From Euptelea pleiosperma (lineage: Eukaryota; Streptophyta; Magnoliopsida; Ranunculales; Eupteleaceae), in contig CM068541.1 of the NCBI GenBank assembly GCA_035048495.1, positions 18,359,929-18,423,928 on the forward strand: a stretch of DNA of 64,000 nucleotides, read 5' to 3'. Every line of letters starts with the position of its first letter. Position 1 is the first letter of the stretch. Position numbers and translations under genes: made by a program. The notes below the pieces were generated by a model. The model saw only the letters and a program-made list of their open reading frames with translations. It had not been told where the DNA came from and did no database searches. Of the stretch, positions 1 through 10,478 are shown one piece after another.

Positions 1-115
1 CAAATCACCTCCCCAATCTGCATCGCAACATTCTTCAAGGATGAGTGGTGAGTTTCCATAGCATAAACCATAGTTTAGGGGACCATGAAGGTACTGCATA
101 ATCCTCTGAACAACT
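1..115 (-). pseudogene. Ty1/Copia RNase H-region fragment
   Basis: The minus strand reads without a stop through a Copia-type RNase H region: a segment like VQRIMQYLHGPLNYGL followed about 15 residues later by CDADWGGDL, matching the family's RYLKGTLxYGL...SDADWAGD pattern. It lies in what should be intron 3 of ETHE1 and runs off the left edge, so its full extent is unknown. No LTR is visible. Family assignment rests on these two motifs only. Confidence 0.65.
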
Positions 116-352
116 CATCAAAGTCCTAATCCTAGGTCACTTGCATAAACCTCAATATGCTCAAAATCTAAACTAGGCCTAGCAAGGTGCAAGTCATTCT
201 ACACGTGAGACTTCCAACTACACTAGTTTAAGGCACATCTTTCATCTTTCTTTCGTGAAATGATTTTTTCATTAAGACCTCACACAACTTATGGCTTTCA
301 TCCTCTGGTGTGACAACAGGAGTGCATCGACTCGTCTATTTCCTTAACTTTC

Positions 353-715
353 TGATGTGTATATGAAGCTTCCTTTGGGCCTTCATCATTCTTCTCTTCA
401 TGTTTCCTATCTTCCTTGAGCCCTTTATGGTATCAAACGGGCCAATAGCTCTTCAAGCTTGGTTTGTAGAAAGTTAGTTTGCAGTGTTTGCTGCTAGTTT
501 CAAATATAGTGATCATGACTCCACCCCATTTGTTTCTTCTCCATCTCATGGACGTGTCTTGTAACTACTTTATGTGGATGATATGATCATTCTGACAACG
601 ATTATCAGAGTATTTTCGACATTTGTACACTCCATAGTCTGTTTGAGATGCAGGATATAGGGAGTCTTTGCTACTTACCAAGCATTGAGGTTGCTTACAA
701 ACTATGTTACATCAA
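353..715 (+). pseudogene. Ty1/Copia reverse transcriptase relic
   Basis: Plus-strand relic of a Copia pol gene. In order it shows DVYMKLPLGL, ALYGIKRA (family: ALYGLKQAPRAWF), LLLYVDDMIIL, which is the catalytic YVDD box of Copia reverse transcriptase, and LFEMQDIGSLCYLPSIEVAY. Several frameshifts separate these pieces, so no protein can be made. It is opposite in orientation to the RNase H fragment at the window start, so the two come from different insertions or a rearranged one. It sits in ETHE1 intron 3. Confidence 0.7.
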
Positions 716-985
716 TACGGGTACGGGTGTCAGAGTCTGACACAGGTGCGGATTGTCTGACTCAATGAACCTTAAAAAATGGGATTCTTGGACTTGGCAG
801 TAAAATACTTTAAATAATGTGACACTAAGTAATTGTTTTTAATATAATAATGAGGATAATAGTGGATAATGAGATAGGATATCTTACGATTTGTATTATA
901 TACTCATAAACAAGATAATACGTATATGTCAATGTTATATGTGTTGCATAGAAAACTTATTGTAAAAGATAAAATGGAGCCCTAC
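716..985. other. ETHE1 intron 3, no further feature
   Basis: AT-rich intronic sequence between the Copia relic and the exon 3 donor (GT at 985-984 on the minus strand). I see no gene or repeat end in it. Confidence 0.5.
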
Positions 986-1093
986 CTCAAGAAAAAGATT
1001 ACCAAAATATATTTTATCGCCAGGTTCAACTAGAAGATCAGCCTTTGAATTGCTTGCTTTTGAAATGATAGATTTCACACCTGGAACCTTACC
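986..1093 (-). CDS. ETHE1: ETHE1 exon 3 (persulfide dioxygenase)
   Basis: Minus-strand exon of 36 codons, phase 0 at both ends. It starts after a TTTCTTGCAG acceptor and ends at GAG|GTAGGG. The translation contains [20 protein letters not shown] and [12 protein letters not shown], which aligns with plant ETHE1/GLX2-3 (GVKSVISKASGSKADL, then EPGDK). This is part of the metallo-beta-lactamase fold after the first metal-binding motif. With exons 1 and 2 it takes the protein to residue 157. The remaining part of about half the protein, starting near RATPGHT, lies beyond the left edge. Confidence 0.88.
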
Positions 1094-1256
1094 CTGCAAG
1101 AAACAGTTTCAGGTACCACTGAAGTGTAAGACATCAAACAAAAAAGAAGTTGACCAAAATGTAATTTTTCTCAAAATTATTATACCCATATGCAATACCC
1201 AAGGTTTATGGGCAGCATTAATAAATGAACACAATAACATGGAAGAAGTCAGCAAC

Positions 1257-1385
1257 CTTTATCAGGCCAGTTCCAGTGACATGATCAGCATGGACATGAG
1301 TGTTTATTGCATAAATGAGCTTCAATCCTAGCTCTTCAACAAGAGAAATGTCTCTGTCCACAGTCCTGTCTACAGGGTCAACCAA
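1257..1385 (-). CDS. ETHE1: ETHE1 exon 2 with metal-binding HxHxDH motif
   Basis: Minus-strand exon of 43 codons, phase 0, preceded by TTTTTTGCAG and ending ATAAAG|GTTGCT. It reads [11 protein letters not shown], then [20 protein letters not shown] and TGLIK, nearly identical to plant ETHE1. THVHADH is the HxHxDH metal motif of the metallo-beta-lactamase superfamily (protein residues about 108-113). ETHE1 is a mitochondrial mononuclear-iron enzyme that oxidises glutathione persulfide to sulfite during sulfide detoxification and cysteine catabolism. No frameshift or stop is present and the key residues are intact, so the gene looks functional as far as visible. Confidence 0.92.
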
Positions 1386-1908
1386 CTGCAAAAAATAATA
1401 ATTTAGTCAGCATGTGCTACAGGCTTGGTGATCAATGAAGAATGCACAACTATGGATGAATGTAAATATTAATTACCCTCAAATAATAACTGCAACAACA
1501 TACAGATTAAACTTGGAGATAAGGTTCCATCTTTCATCTGGTTGTCGAATGACTCATCTCTAAAAGGCTGCTTCTTGTACTTATCCAAAAGCATTAAGGG
1601 GGCGTTTGGGAACACAAAAAAAAAATAACTAAAAAAGTTAAGAGGTAGAAAAGATAGTTAGGATGCGTGTTATTTTTAACAGAGTAGTCAAAAACTGACT
1701 TCAAACACTAGCTAATTTTTTTTGCTTTTGACTTCTTAGAGAAGCTACTTCTCAAAAAAAGCAACAATTTAAGCACATGTCCAACTGGCTATTTTACTCT
1801 TACGCCTGGTGTTATTATTGTTTTATTTTCAACTAATAAATCTCAATTAAAATGGGAGAGATGAGCCAGAGAATGCTTTTGTTTCTCCTTTTCTTATACC
1901 AAACTGAT
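1386..1908. other. ETHE1 intron 1, 3' end
   Basis: Acceptor end of intron 1 on the minus strand. About 1597-1620 begins with GGGGGCGTTTGGGAAC, which resembles the terminus of small plant hAT-type MITEs, followed by T/A-rich sequence with CTTCTTAGAGAAG. I could not find a matching second terminus, so no element is called. Confidence 0.35.
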
Positions 1909-3165
1909 TTATTTTCATTTTTTTATAAGTAAAGGATGATTCATTAAAAGAGGGAGCCCCCAAAAGCTACAAAGAGATCTCAAGGCGAGATACCCAGAGC
2001 AAAAACAAACAAAACACAAGAACTAATCCTTCAGAAGCTCCCCCCATTGGAAAACGAAATCGTCAAAGAAGCATCCCCTGAAGTCCGGCGAACAGGAAGA
2101 CCAAAGAAACATATAGGCCTTGATCCTCAATATGATCTTAGGTATCTCCTCTTCTATCCCCTCGAAAATGCGTCGATTCCTCTCTTTCCAAATGGCCCAC
2201 ATGACCGCAAATGGAAGGAGACGCCATAGCAGCTTGGCTCTTCCCGAGAACACGCACCAAGAAATGGCATGGATGAGAGACTCCACACTCTCCGGCATGA
2301 CAAAAGCAACACCAAAGATGGAAAACCAGATTTGCCAAATCGAGGATGAGACAAGACAGTGAAGCATCAAATGGTCCACAGACTTAGCAGCACTAATGCA
2401 CATGGCGCATCTGTTGGGGATCATCATTCCTCTACTATTCAAGTGGTTCGCTGTCAAGATTTTGTCCAGAATTGTCGTCCAAGCAAAGAAGATCACCGTC
2501 GTCGGGATAGGAGCACCCCACACAAAAGAAGCTGGGAACAATCTCTGACCATGACTACTAAGATGATGAAAAAGGAGCTAATAGTGAACACCCCCTTGCT
2601 ATCCCACCTCCATCTCCTCTGATCCTCCTCATCTGATAGCTGAGGTGCATCCCCAATCCTAAGCAGGAGGTTGCCCAGGCTATCTACTTCCCAATCGTTC
2701 AAATTCCTCCTGAAACCCATGTTCCACGAAGCCATCCCTTCACTAACCACCACACAGTCCTTGATCTTAGCTTCTTAACGATCAGAAAACAAGGAATAGA
2801 GATGGAAAGCTTCTTTTAAGGTTTCTTCTCCACGCCAAGTGTCCTCCCAGAAGCGAATCCTGTTCCCTTTCCCAACTCTGTGTGATATCCCTTCTATGAA
2901 GCGGCCTTGAATCTTCAATATGCTCCTCCAAAATCTGCACCCATAAGGCTGTGATCCAAGATTCCTCGAACCTCCTTCCATGCCCTCTCCGTACTTGCCG
3001 TCTATAACCAATCTCCAGAGGCTGTCTTCTTCTTCTCCATATCTCCACAACCATTTCCCCAGAAGAGCGGTATTCATTTCTCTCAACTTTCTGATGCCCA
3101 GACCCCCTTCCTTCTTAGGCAAGCAGACACTGGCCCACTCCACCAGGTGAAAGTGCTTCAATGAG
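1909..3165 (-). mobile_element. 5'-truncated L1-type LINE, ORF2 C-terminus
   Basis: Minus-strand LINE remnant. The ORF2 tail reads [31 protein letters not shown], then after frameshifts FRRNLNDWEVDSL, and then the zinc-binding reverse-transcriptase-associated domain: FFAWTTILDKILT, RCAMC...SVDHLMLHC, WAIWKERNRRIFEG. The last 172 codons (2541-2023) are open. The 3' end runs into TAATGAATCATCC then a T/A-rich tail at about 1909-1930. It lacks endonuclease and reverse transcriptase, as usual for 5'-truncated copies. It abuts an opposite-strand LINE piece on its 5' side. Confidence 0.85.
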
Positions 3166-3170
3166 ATTCA

Positions 3171-3890
3171 TATCCCGCAAGTAGAGAAGGATCTCTGGGT
3201 GTGGAAAGGAGATCAGAAAGGGGACATCTCAATTAGGTTGTTTTGACCCCTTGATGGGATTTTCGAGGCAGGAGTCCATGGCTGCTAAGGTGTGGGGTAA
3301 TTTGGTTACTCCTAGAGCGACAACCTTAAGACGCATTCTTGTCTTGGATGAAATTTTAACCATTGATCACCTTATTAACTGCAAAATGCTGATTCCGAAA
3401 ACATATGTAGTGTAAGTGGAGTGGGAGATGTGAGGTTTCTTATTTTCTATGTTTGGTGTTTCTTTGGTTCTTCCAAAGGATGTTAAAGCACTTTTTCTGA
3501 ATCGGTCAAGTGATCCTTTCATTATTAGAGGAAAAATCTTATGGAAAATTCTTCCTCATGCTTCCTGTTGGGTTCTATGGAAAGAACACAATAGAAGAAT
3601 ATCAGAAAACCAAAGCATGGTGACTCAGGATGTCCATAATTCCATAAGCACATCAATTGAATTTAGAAGTATCCTAAAGGAGTTTCTAGAGGTTAAAACA
3701 GAAGCCATTTTGTAATTGGAAATTGGAATAGCCTCATTTATGAAGGCATTCAGGATACTTATGATGTGGGTTTTTATTGTATATAGTACTTTGGTATGTT
3801 GGGAATGCTTTCCCAATTTGTTACTTGATTGTCGCTTGAAAGGCTGTGACCTCCTGTCACACTATTATCTCTAATATACATGTAACAAAA
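3171..3890 (+). mobile_element. Degenerate LINE ORF2 tail
   Basis: Plus-strand remnant of another LINE. Pieces in several frames read LWVWKGDQKG, AAKVWGNLVTPRATT, ILTIDHLINCKMLIPKT and, in the open frame 3449-3715, GKILWKILPHASCWVLWKEH then NRRISEN. This is the same zinc-binding C-terminal region as the neighbour on the other strand, but too divergent to be the same insertion. The 3' untranslated part shows GGAATGCTTTCCC and TCTAATATA before ending near 3890. Several indels and stops make it dead. Confidence 0.7.
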
Positions 3891-4639
3891 TGGTTCTCAA
3901 CAAACAATTGAGCACCCCAACTCTTAGTTGTGAGAATGAATGCTACCATTATCATATTACAAATTCAATAACTACAATTGGTTTTGATGAGAAAATACTC
4001 ACAGTATTTGAGTTTTATGTAAATCTTATTAATCAGTTGTTTAAACTTTCTAGGTAGCCAGTTTAGGTAGACATTGTTCAACATCAACTGTATATCCCCA
4101 TGTTCCACATGTCCTGCAGGGGAAACCTAGAAAGAAAAACTTGACCATGCGGGTGGAGAGACAACAAAGTGCACCAAGCCATAGTAAACCTTAGCTATGC
4201 CTCTAATAGTCGGATACTTCAACTTGCCCACCATACCCGAATCAACATGATATGCACCAATAATGGTATCAGATAGGTCTACAGTAGCATGGATCGAGTT
4301 TGGGCCTCTCCTACATCAAGCAATTGAGTAGCTACTAAAGAAGGAAAGCAATAGGGCTAGGGAAAGTAAGTTAAATGGATTGAGATAGCTGAAACAAAAG
4401 TACAACTGAAAATAAATAAATAAATAAAACATAACAAACAATGATATATACAAGAGATTAGGGTCATAGTCACAAAACCACCTTCTAAAAACAAATATGT
4501 TATTCTCTATATACGAGAAATAACTTATCTTTCTCGCACATCCCATCAAGCTTGTATGCTAAACTAACGCATCCATTGGTTATTGGAGAGGTATCCATAA
4601 ATATGAAAACCGTCAAATGGATTATTTTCTGTAATCAAT
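3891..4639. other. ETHE1 intron 1, unassigned
   Basis: AT-rich intronic sequence. An open frame of 77 codons (4549-4316, minus) is low-complexity and hydrophobic, and is not supported as a gene. Confidence 0.4.
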
Positions 4640-5416
4640 GATCAAAAACAATTTTATCTGCTATTCTTAAAGCTAGATTCTTCTACCTAAGACTTGTTCT
4701 TCCTCATATTTACCAAGTCCATGCTTAGGAGCTAACTTCACTCTCCCATCCGATTCTGAACAAATCTACATTCTTTGGCTTTGTAAGAATCACAATCCCA
4801 AACCAGGCCCGAGAAAACATGAGGGATTCTTCCCTCACAATTTCCAAAAAGACCACCAATCCCCGAAGGTCCCAAATTGCCAAACGAGCACCCATCAAAA
4901 TTCAGTTTAAATTACCCACTTTAGGAGGGGAACAAATTAAGATGATAAAGGGAGGACCAAGACACCAGTTTCCAAAATCTTGTCGTAAATAACATCTTTA
5001 AACTCCTTAGATGTTAGGACCCAATAAGATATCATAACATCTTTTCAATATATCAGCAAAACTATAAATATTCTCAAATATCCTTCTATTTCTCTTGTTC
5101 CAAATTCCCTACAAATTAGATAGAAAAGAACTCTTCCAAAGAATCTGAACCAGACTACTGAATGGACCTACTTCATGTTGAGCTATTAGTTCCAAAATGC
5201 CAGAAGGAAGGATCCAAAGATGATCAACAAGGTTAAATAAATGACTCCAAATCTGCGTAGCCATCTTGCAATGAGTAAAAAGATGGTTGACTGACCCACC
5301 ATGTTATTTACACATAATTAGCCCTATCCAACGGAAGGATAGGACTTGACTCTTTCTCCTTCTATGAAGCATCTTGCGCGTGTCAGTCTTTTCTGAGATA
5401 CACCTTCCAAGCAATA
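4640..5416 (-). mobile_element. Older LINE, 3' half: zinc domain and RNase H
   Basis: Minus-strand LINE relic carrying part of the C-terminal zinc-binding domain (ATQIWSHLFNLVDHLWILPS, GIWNKRNRRIFENI), then an RNase H domain of the RVT_3 type: KLNFDGCSFGNLGPSGIGGL, matching the LNFDGSSxGNPGPxGxGG start of plant LINE and domesticated RNase H domains. Frameshifts and stops are frequent. Its upstream part is not adjacent: it resumes at 12045-12200, across the younger LINE at 5417-12037. So this element was in the intron first. Confidence 0.75.
5407..5416. repeat. Target site duplication of young LINE, left copy
   Basis: CCAAGCAATA. The same 10 bases follow the poly(A) tail at 12045-12054, separated from it by TGAATTG. 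Confidence 0.75.
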
Positions 5417-6621
5417 CTTTAACCTTTGAGGAGCGTCCAGTCCCCGGTGACCTTGCGACCGATAGGACCACAACAAATGCTTCTCTTCGCCCCTTCGAAG
5501 GAGATCGCGTCGTATCTATGTGCTCTAGTCTCCATTCCCGTTGGAGGTGATAGGGTTCATTTCTACAGGTGGAATCCAGAGTTCATCGCCATCCCCTCCT
5601 CACCCTCTGTCGGTCCACTTGGATATAGCTAAGAGGCCTCCCATTCCACCTCTGGAAACCCAGTTTCCTTAGGAAGATAGGAGCATCCCTGGGAGGCTTC
5701 ATCATAGCGCACAGGAGCACGGAGGCGCTTAAGGACCTTCGTGAAGCTCGTATTTGTGTGCAGATGAATCCACTGCTCTTCCCCCGAAGCATATCGATCC
5801 AAGACCGTGGCTCCACCACGATAGTGGCCATCCAGATCTTGGAGTCATTGGATGCGCCTGTTGCTGTAGTGGTCGCAGGTCTTTCTTCAGGGCTGGAGGT
5901 TAACCTTCTTGATAAGGAGACACATCAAAGGTCAGAGAAGGTTATAGCTGAGACGCCTAAGGAGTATGTCTCGCTGCAACGAAAGGACGATGATCCTTTG
6001 CCAGTGGCGCATGTTATCAATCACCCAGCGGAGGAGCATGTTAGCATAGACCATCTTGATGTGCCTAATATGGAAGTACTACAAGAGGACAGGTGCTACG
6101 TTGCAACCTGTGTGATAGAGGGGTATCAAGGGGTTGGTGGATTTCAAATAAGGAGGAAAAGGGCATGGTGGGGGAGACGTCGACGCAGGCCCAGCTGTAT
6201 TTTCGGACATGCATCCAGCGAAGGGGACTTAGACAAGTCTTCGATTTGCCCCTTCTCGACTGAGCAGTTGACAAGTCCTTGTTTGGGCCTTGAGATGGAC
6301 CCGGAAGTCTTAGCCAAGGGAGAGGCTGGGCAAGGCTTGTATACTCAGGTAGTTTTCGACAAGCCCAATCCACTTTTGGCCTGTGGGCCTAACGGTGCTA
6401 TTGCGGTGGACAACAACGAATTGGGCTTTTCTTTTACAGGCTTCAACTCGACCAATTCAGTTTCGATGCTGAAAGCGCTGAAGTCTTACTTGCCGGTTCA
6501 GACGAGCATTCGACATACTTACCCCATGAGAGGCGTGTCTACTGTTGACGCTTCAAAGGGAAATCTCTCTGATGGTATAAGTCCCGCTTTCAGGGAAGAA
6601 GTAGAGAGACAGCCCTATTAG
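5417..6621 (+). pseudogene. LINE ORF1 (DUF4283-like), 5'-truncated
   Basis: ORF1 of the young LINE, the nucleic-acid-binding protein. The 5' end lies inside the coding region: there is no upstream start or promoter before 5417. The early part reads VHFYRWNPEF, VGPLGYS in one frame, then after a frameshift near 5640 RGLPFHLWKPSFLRKIGASL and EALKDLREARICVQMNP, the DUF4283-type arrangement of plant LINE ORF1. A 287-codon open frame (5758-6621) continues to an acidic and polar C-terminal region. The CCHC zinc knuckle is not obvious. Confidence 0.65.
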
Positions 6622-7465
6622 TCTGAAGGACTTCCTCCACGGCCACAAGTTGCTCTGTCCCAAGGACGAGTCGTTTGTCCTGAACGGGCAGATTGAAGCT
6701 GTAGTATGGTCTTTGGAATATTCCAATCTCTGTTCAAGGACCTCGGCATCACTAGAAAAGATCGACCGACCTCTCTCAACTCACCATCTTATCCAAGCTC
6801 TGTTATCAACCTATCAGAAATTGTATAGTTGCCTCCGTCTCAGGGATGGGAGGACTTCTCAACAACACCAAGTAGGTGTGCTCTAGCTATCTCAGCTTTG
6901 GGGCCTGGGCAGTCACAGAGGGGTATTTCTGCCACCCAGGGGGCACTGGGCTTCTGGAGGGTTAGAGGGAACACATACAGAGGTCACTGTGGATCCAAAT
7001 TTGTGTCTTTGTCCATCGACCAGGAACCCATTCATTCTCTATCGCATCCTATTTTGGCCTTGGGGAGCTATTGGGGGTCTCTTTCAGGAAATTCGGAGTC
7101 AAGGCTGCTTAGCTCTTAATTAGCGCAACCAGCAACAATCACGGTTGCCCCCCGACGTCTAAGGAACTGATTAGGTGGGATCCTCCGGACAGTGGGGTCA
7201 AGAATCAAGAGGAACAAAACAGGGAGGTTAGGGCTATGCAGGAGGAGGAATCCAGGGCTAACTTTTTTCTTACAGGTATTCAGCCTTTTCAGGAGGCAGT
7301 CATAATTGTGGAGCCATGAGATAAGGTTGAAATGGTAGTTCAACCACTGGAGGCTACATGGTCCCCTAAGACTAGAAGGGAGCTTCATAGGTTGGGGATA
7401 GAGAAGGCCGAAGTGGGCACTTTGCTAGGTGCCAAGACTCGTAGGGGTGTCTCAGGGGGGAATTC
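6622..7465 (+). other. LINE ORF1 end and ORF1-ORF2 spacer
   Basis: Sequence between the ORF1 open frame and the ORF2 start. It holds only short open frames (6650-6886, 6829-7119), which probably are the broken ORF1 C-terminus. In the related LINE at 25.8 kb ORF1 ends over the ORF2 start, so this part was probably coding once. Confidence 0.5.
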
Positions 7466-8205
7466 ATGATTTCCCTCAGTTTGGTTTTAGGGCCTTTTCT
7501 TGTTGATCCCAAGTTGTATCCCAAAATCTTATCCTGAAACGTTAGGGGTTTGGGGGATCCCAATAAGCGGGCGGCTGTGAAGCGTATGATTAGAAAGAGT
7601 GGAGCTAAAATCACCCTACTGCAAGAAACCAAGATTGAACGGCTAACTTCAGACACCATCACTAGCCTATGGGGTAATAAGGAGTGTGGATGGTGTGCCC
7701 TTCCTGCGATAGGTACTTTTGGAGGCATTCTAGTTCTTTGGGACTTAGAGACTATAGAAGTTTCGAAGGATTTGGGCGGAGCTTTCACTATTTCGTTGGC
7801 GTGCCGCTCGGTGAAGGATGGTTTCTGCTGGATTCTTACAAGTGTGTATGGCCCATCGGACAGGAGATACAGATCCCAATTTTGGGAAGAATTGGGGGAC
7901 ATTAGGGGTTATTGGGATTTACCGTGGTGCATAGGGGGAGACTTCAACGCTATCCGTTTCCCCAACGAGAAGAAAGGGGGCGGAAGGAGGAGCAAGAGCA
8001 TGAAGGACTTTGGAGAGTTCATCCACAGCTTTGCCCTAGTGGACCTTTCGTTACACGAGGGCGTCTTCACATGGTCAAACAACCAGCAGATCCCGACCCT
8101 TTCTAGGTTGGACTGCTTCTTGATATCGCGACCTTGGGAAGCGCATTTCCCGGCCGTTTTACACAGGTGATGCCTAGACCTACTTCTGACCACTTTCCTA
8201 TCTTA
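7466..8205 (+). pseudogene. LINE ORF2 endonuclease (EEP) domain
   Basis: N-terminal endonuclease of ORF2, which nicks target DNA to prime reverse transcription. An ATG at 7466 leads in frame to KILS, then TGA at 7536-7538 where the family has Trp (SWNVRGL), then NVRGLG. Further motifs are intact: LLQETKIE, TSVYGPSDR, GGDFNAIRFPNEKKGG, FTWSNNQ and SRLDCFLIS. A frameshift near 8167 moves SDHFPILLDTGG (the SDH catalytic motif) to another frame. Two lesions therefore inactivate the domain. Confidence 0.85.
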
Positions 8206-9236
8206 TTGGATACAGGTGGAATCCCTTCCAGACCTAAGGCTTTCAGATTCGAGAATATGTGGCTTATGGTGCCAAACTTCACGGATCTTGTGTGAAAGGA
8301 TGGTGGAATTCATTTTCTTTTCAGGGGAGACCGGGGCTAGTGTTTCGAAAGAAATTGAAGGCGTTGAAAGGCAAACTGATTCAATGGAACCGAGAGGGGT
8401 TGGGCTGAGTAGATGTGAAGATGCAAGCTCTTTTGGCTGAGATCGTGGATCTGGATAGGAAGGAAGAAGCTGACGAGCTATCTGTTGATGACCAATCCAG
8501 ACGAGCCGATCTCAAAACCAAGTTCCAATCCTATGCTAGTATGGAAGAGGTTAGTTGGTGCCAGAAGTCGAAAATAAGATGGCTGAAAGAAGGGGACAAC
8601 AATACCAATTTCTTCCACCGTATTGCTAATTCACGGCGTAGAAACAACCACATCGACAAGGTGGAAATTGACGGGGTTTGTCTGGAGGACGAGGACGCCA
8701 TTAGGAATGGTGTGGTGGAGTTCTATTGTACTCGGAGACTGACCGTGAGCGCCCTAAGTTGAACAGTTTAGAGTTTGATAAGATCTCGCCAGCCCAGGCC
8801 TCATGGTTGGAAAAAAAACTGGAAGAAGAGGAGGTTCTCACAGCCATCAAGGTGCTTGCTGAGGATAAAGCCCCAGGTCCCGACGGTTTCTCTATCGCCT
8901 TCTTTCGTCATTGTTGGGAGACTATTAGAGACGATTTCATGGCGGCTATTGAGGAGTTTCAGAAGGATGGTTTCCTTGACCGATGGTCGAATACGACTTT
9001 CTTGGTTCTTATTCCTAAGGTGCCAGGTACTAAGAACATTTCTGATTTCAGGCCGATTAGCCTTGTGGGTAGCTTTTATAAGATCCTGGCCAAAGCCCTG
9101 GCATCCAGACTAAGGGAGGTGATTTATGGGGTGATTTCCCCATCTCAAGGAGCTTTCCTCAAAGGCAGACAGATACTAGATGGGGTGTTAGTGGCGAATG
9201 AATGCATCGACGCTAGGTCCAAAGCGAAGGTCCCAG
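8206..9236 (+). pseudogene. LINE ORF2 reverse transcriptase, first half
   Basis: After the endonuclease: RPKAFRFENMWL, then EEVSWCQKSKIRWLKEGDNN and TNFFHRIANSRRR, then the reverse transcriptase entry [54 protein letters not shown] and SPSQGAFLKGRQILDGVLVA. These are the usual fingers motifs of plant L1-type enzymes. A frameshift near 8740 breaks the frame. The reading stops at KVP, where the hAT-like element is inserted, and resumes with [15 protein letters not shown] at 9976. Confidence 0.88.
9229..9236. repeat. hAT target site duplication, left copy
   Basis: GGTCCCAG, repeated exactly at 9968-9975. Eight bases is the hAT superfamily size. Confidence 0.9.
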
Positions 9237-9967
9237 TAGGGCTACAACTAGGGCGGGTTGGGTCGGGTTTGGAGTCAACCCGAGCCCAACCCGGTCTGCA
9301 AGGTAGTGAACGCGAGCCCGAACCCGAGCTCAAGCCTGGATTTCTCAACCCAAGCCCAACCCGATCGGGTTGGTCGGGTTGATAAATTATTCAATTTTTT
9401 TTATTTCACTAATGCATACCATAAGTTGGGGTTTCAATCACTTACCGAAGGATCATTCAAGGAGAAAATCAGGATCATTCAAGGAGAAAATCAGAGTTGG
9501 ACCCTCAAGAGATCAAAATAAAAGAAAAAAAAGAAAAGAGATCAAAATAAAAGAAAAAAAAGAAGAAAAGAGAAGATAGGGAGAAGAGCAGCAATCGCTG
9601 ACATTGTCGCCGGCGGTGACAATGGATATGGCAGTAGGAAGGTTGACGGATAGCAAAGTGCGAACGGCGTCCGGTGTCTAGTGGTGGAACCCCTTGGAGT
9701 TGGAGAGGAGGGGAGATGATGGGTAGAGTAGAGGAGACAATCGTAACCCTAATAGCTAATATATATATATATATATAAATAGGATTTACTTATGTATATT
9801 AACATATAAATATGTGTGTGTGTCGGGTTCGGATTTCAAAAAGCCTCAGCCTGTGCCCAACCCGATTTTAGTCGGGTTCGAAACATGTGAGCCCGAGCCC
9901 GAGTGCTATAGGGGCCAACCCAACCCGAGCCCGACGTCGGGTTGAACCCGCCCAAGTTGCAGCCCTA
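9237..9967. mobile_element. Non-autonomous hAT-like DNA transposon, 731 bp
   Basis: The left end is TAGGGCTACAACTAGGGCGG and the right end, read on the minus strand, is TAGGGCTGCAACTTGGGCGG, so the terminal inverted repeats match at 18 of 20 positions. An exact 8-bp target duplication GGTCCCAG flanks it. Subterminal regions are dense in CGGGTT/AACCCG motifs in both orientations, typical of hAT ends. The interior has an A/G-rich tract (9510-9580) and a (TA)n run (about 9750-9776). No transposase is encoded. Removing one target copy restores the LINE reverse transcriptase reading across the site. Confidence 0.92.
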
Positions 9968-9975
9968 GGTCCCAG

Positions 9976-10478
9976 GTCTAGTGTGCAAAATCAATCTTAT
10001 CAAAGCTTATGATCATGTTTGTTGGGATTTTCTAGATTATCTCCTTCTTATGATGGGATTTGGTTCAACCTAGAGGAGATGGATCCACCGGTGCATTTCT
10101 TCAGCGTCCTTCTTGATACTCGTTAATGGCACACCTGCAGGATTCTTTCAGAGCTCTAGAGGCTTGAGGCAAGGGGACCCCCTATCCCCATTCTCTTTAA
10201 CATAGTAGCGGAGGCTCTTAGCAGACTGTTGGATAGAGCAGTGGAAAGGAGATTGATAGAAGGCTTTCAGATTGGAGATTCCGGTCCCATGATATCTCAC
10301 CTCCAGATTATACGCTGGTTTTCCTTGGAGCAGACAGGGACCAATGCAATATGTTAAATGGGACGTTAGCCTACTTTGAAGCGGTTTCTGGCCTTCGTGT
10401 GAACTTCGATAAGAGTAAGCTTTTCACGTTGGGGAAGGGGCTTCAGCAGAGGACTTCGCTTCCTCTCTAGGAATTCCC
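9976..10478 (+). pseudogene. LINE ORF2 reverse transcriptase, catalytic part, broken
   Basis: Continuation after the hAT insertion: [40 protein letters not shown] and [14 protein letters not shown] are clear, then AEALSRLLDRAVERRLIEGF. The catalytic FADD box expected after SHLQ is missing: the sequence reads SHLQIIRWFSLEQTG because a few bases are lost near 10300-10330. Several frames are needed to follow the domain. This lesion alone would abolish polymerase activity. Confidence 0.85.

Noticed and set aside
1050..1331. 93-codon plus-strand ORF
   Set aside because: It is antisense to ETHE1 exons 2 and 3, whose protein match and splice sites are clear.
1597..1830. hAT MITE starting GGGGGCGTTTGGGAAC
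   Set aside because: No matching inverted end or 8-bp duplication was found.
4316..4549. 77-codon hydrophobic ORF
   Set aside because: Low-complexity Phe/Leu/Tyr content from AT-rich intron sequence.
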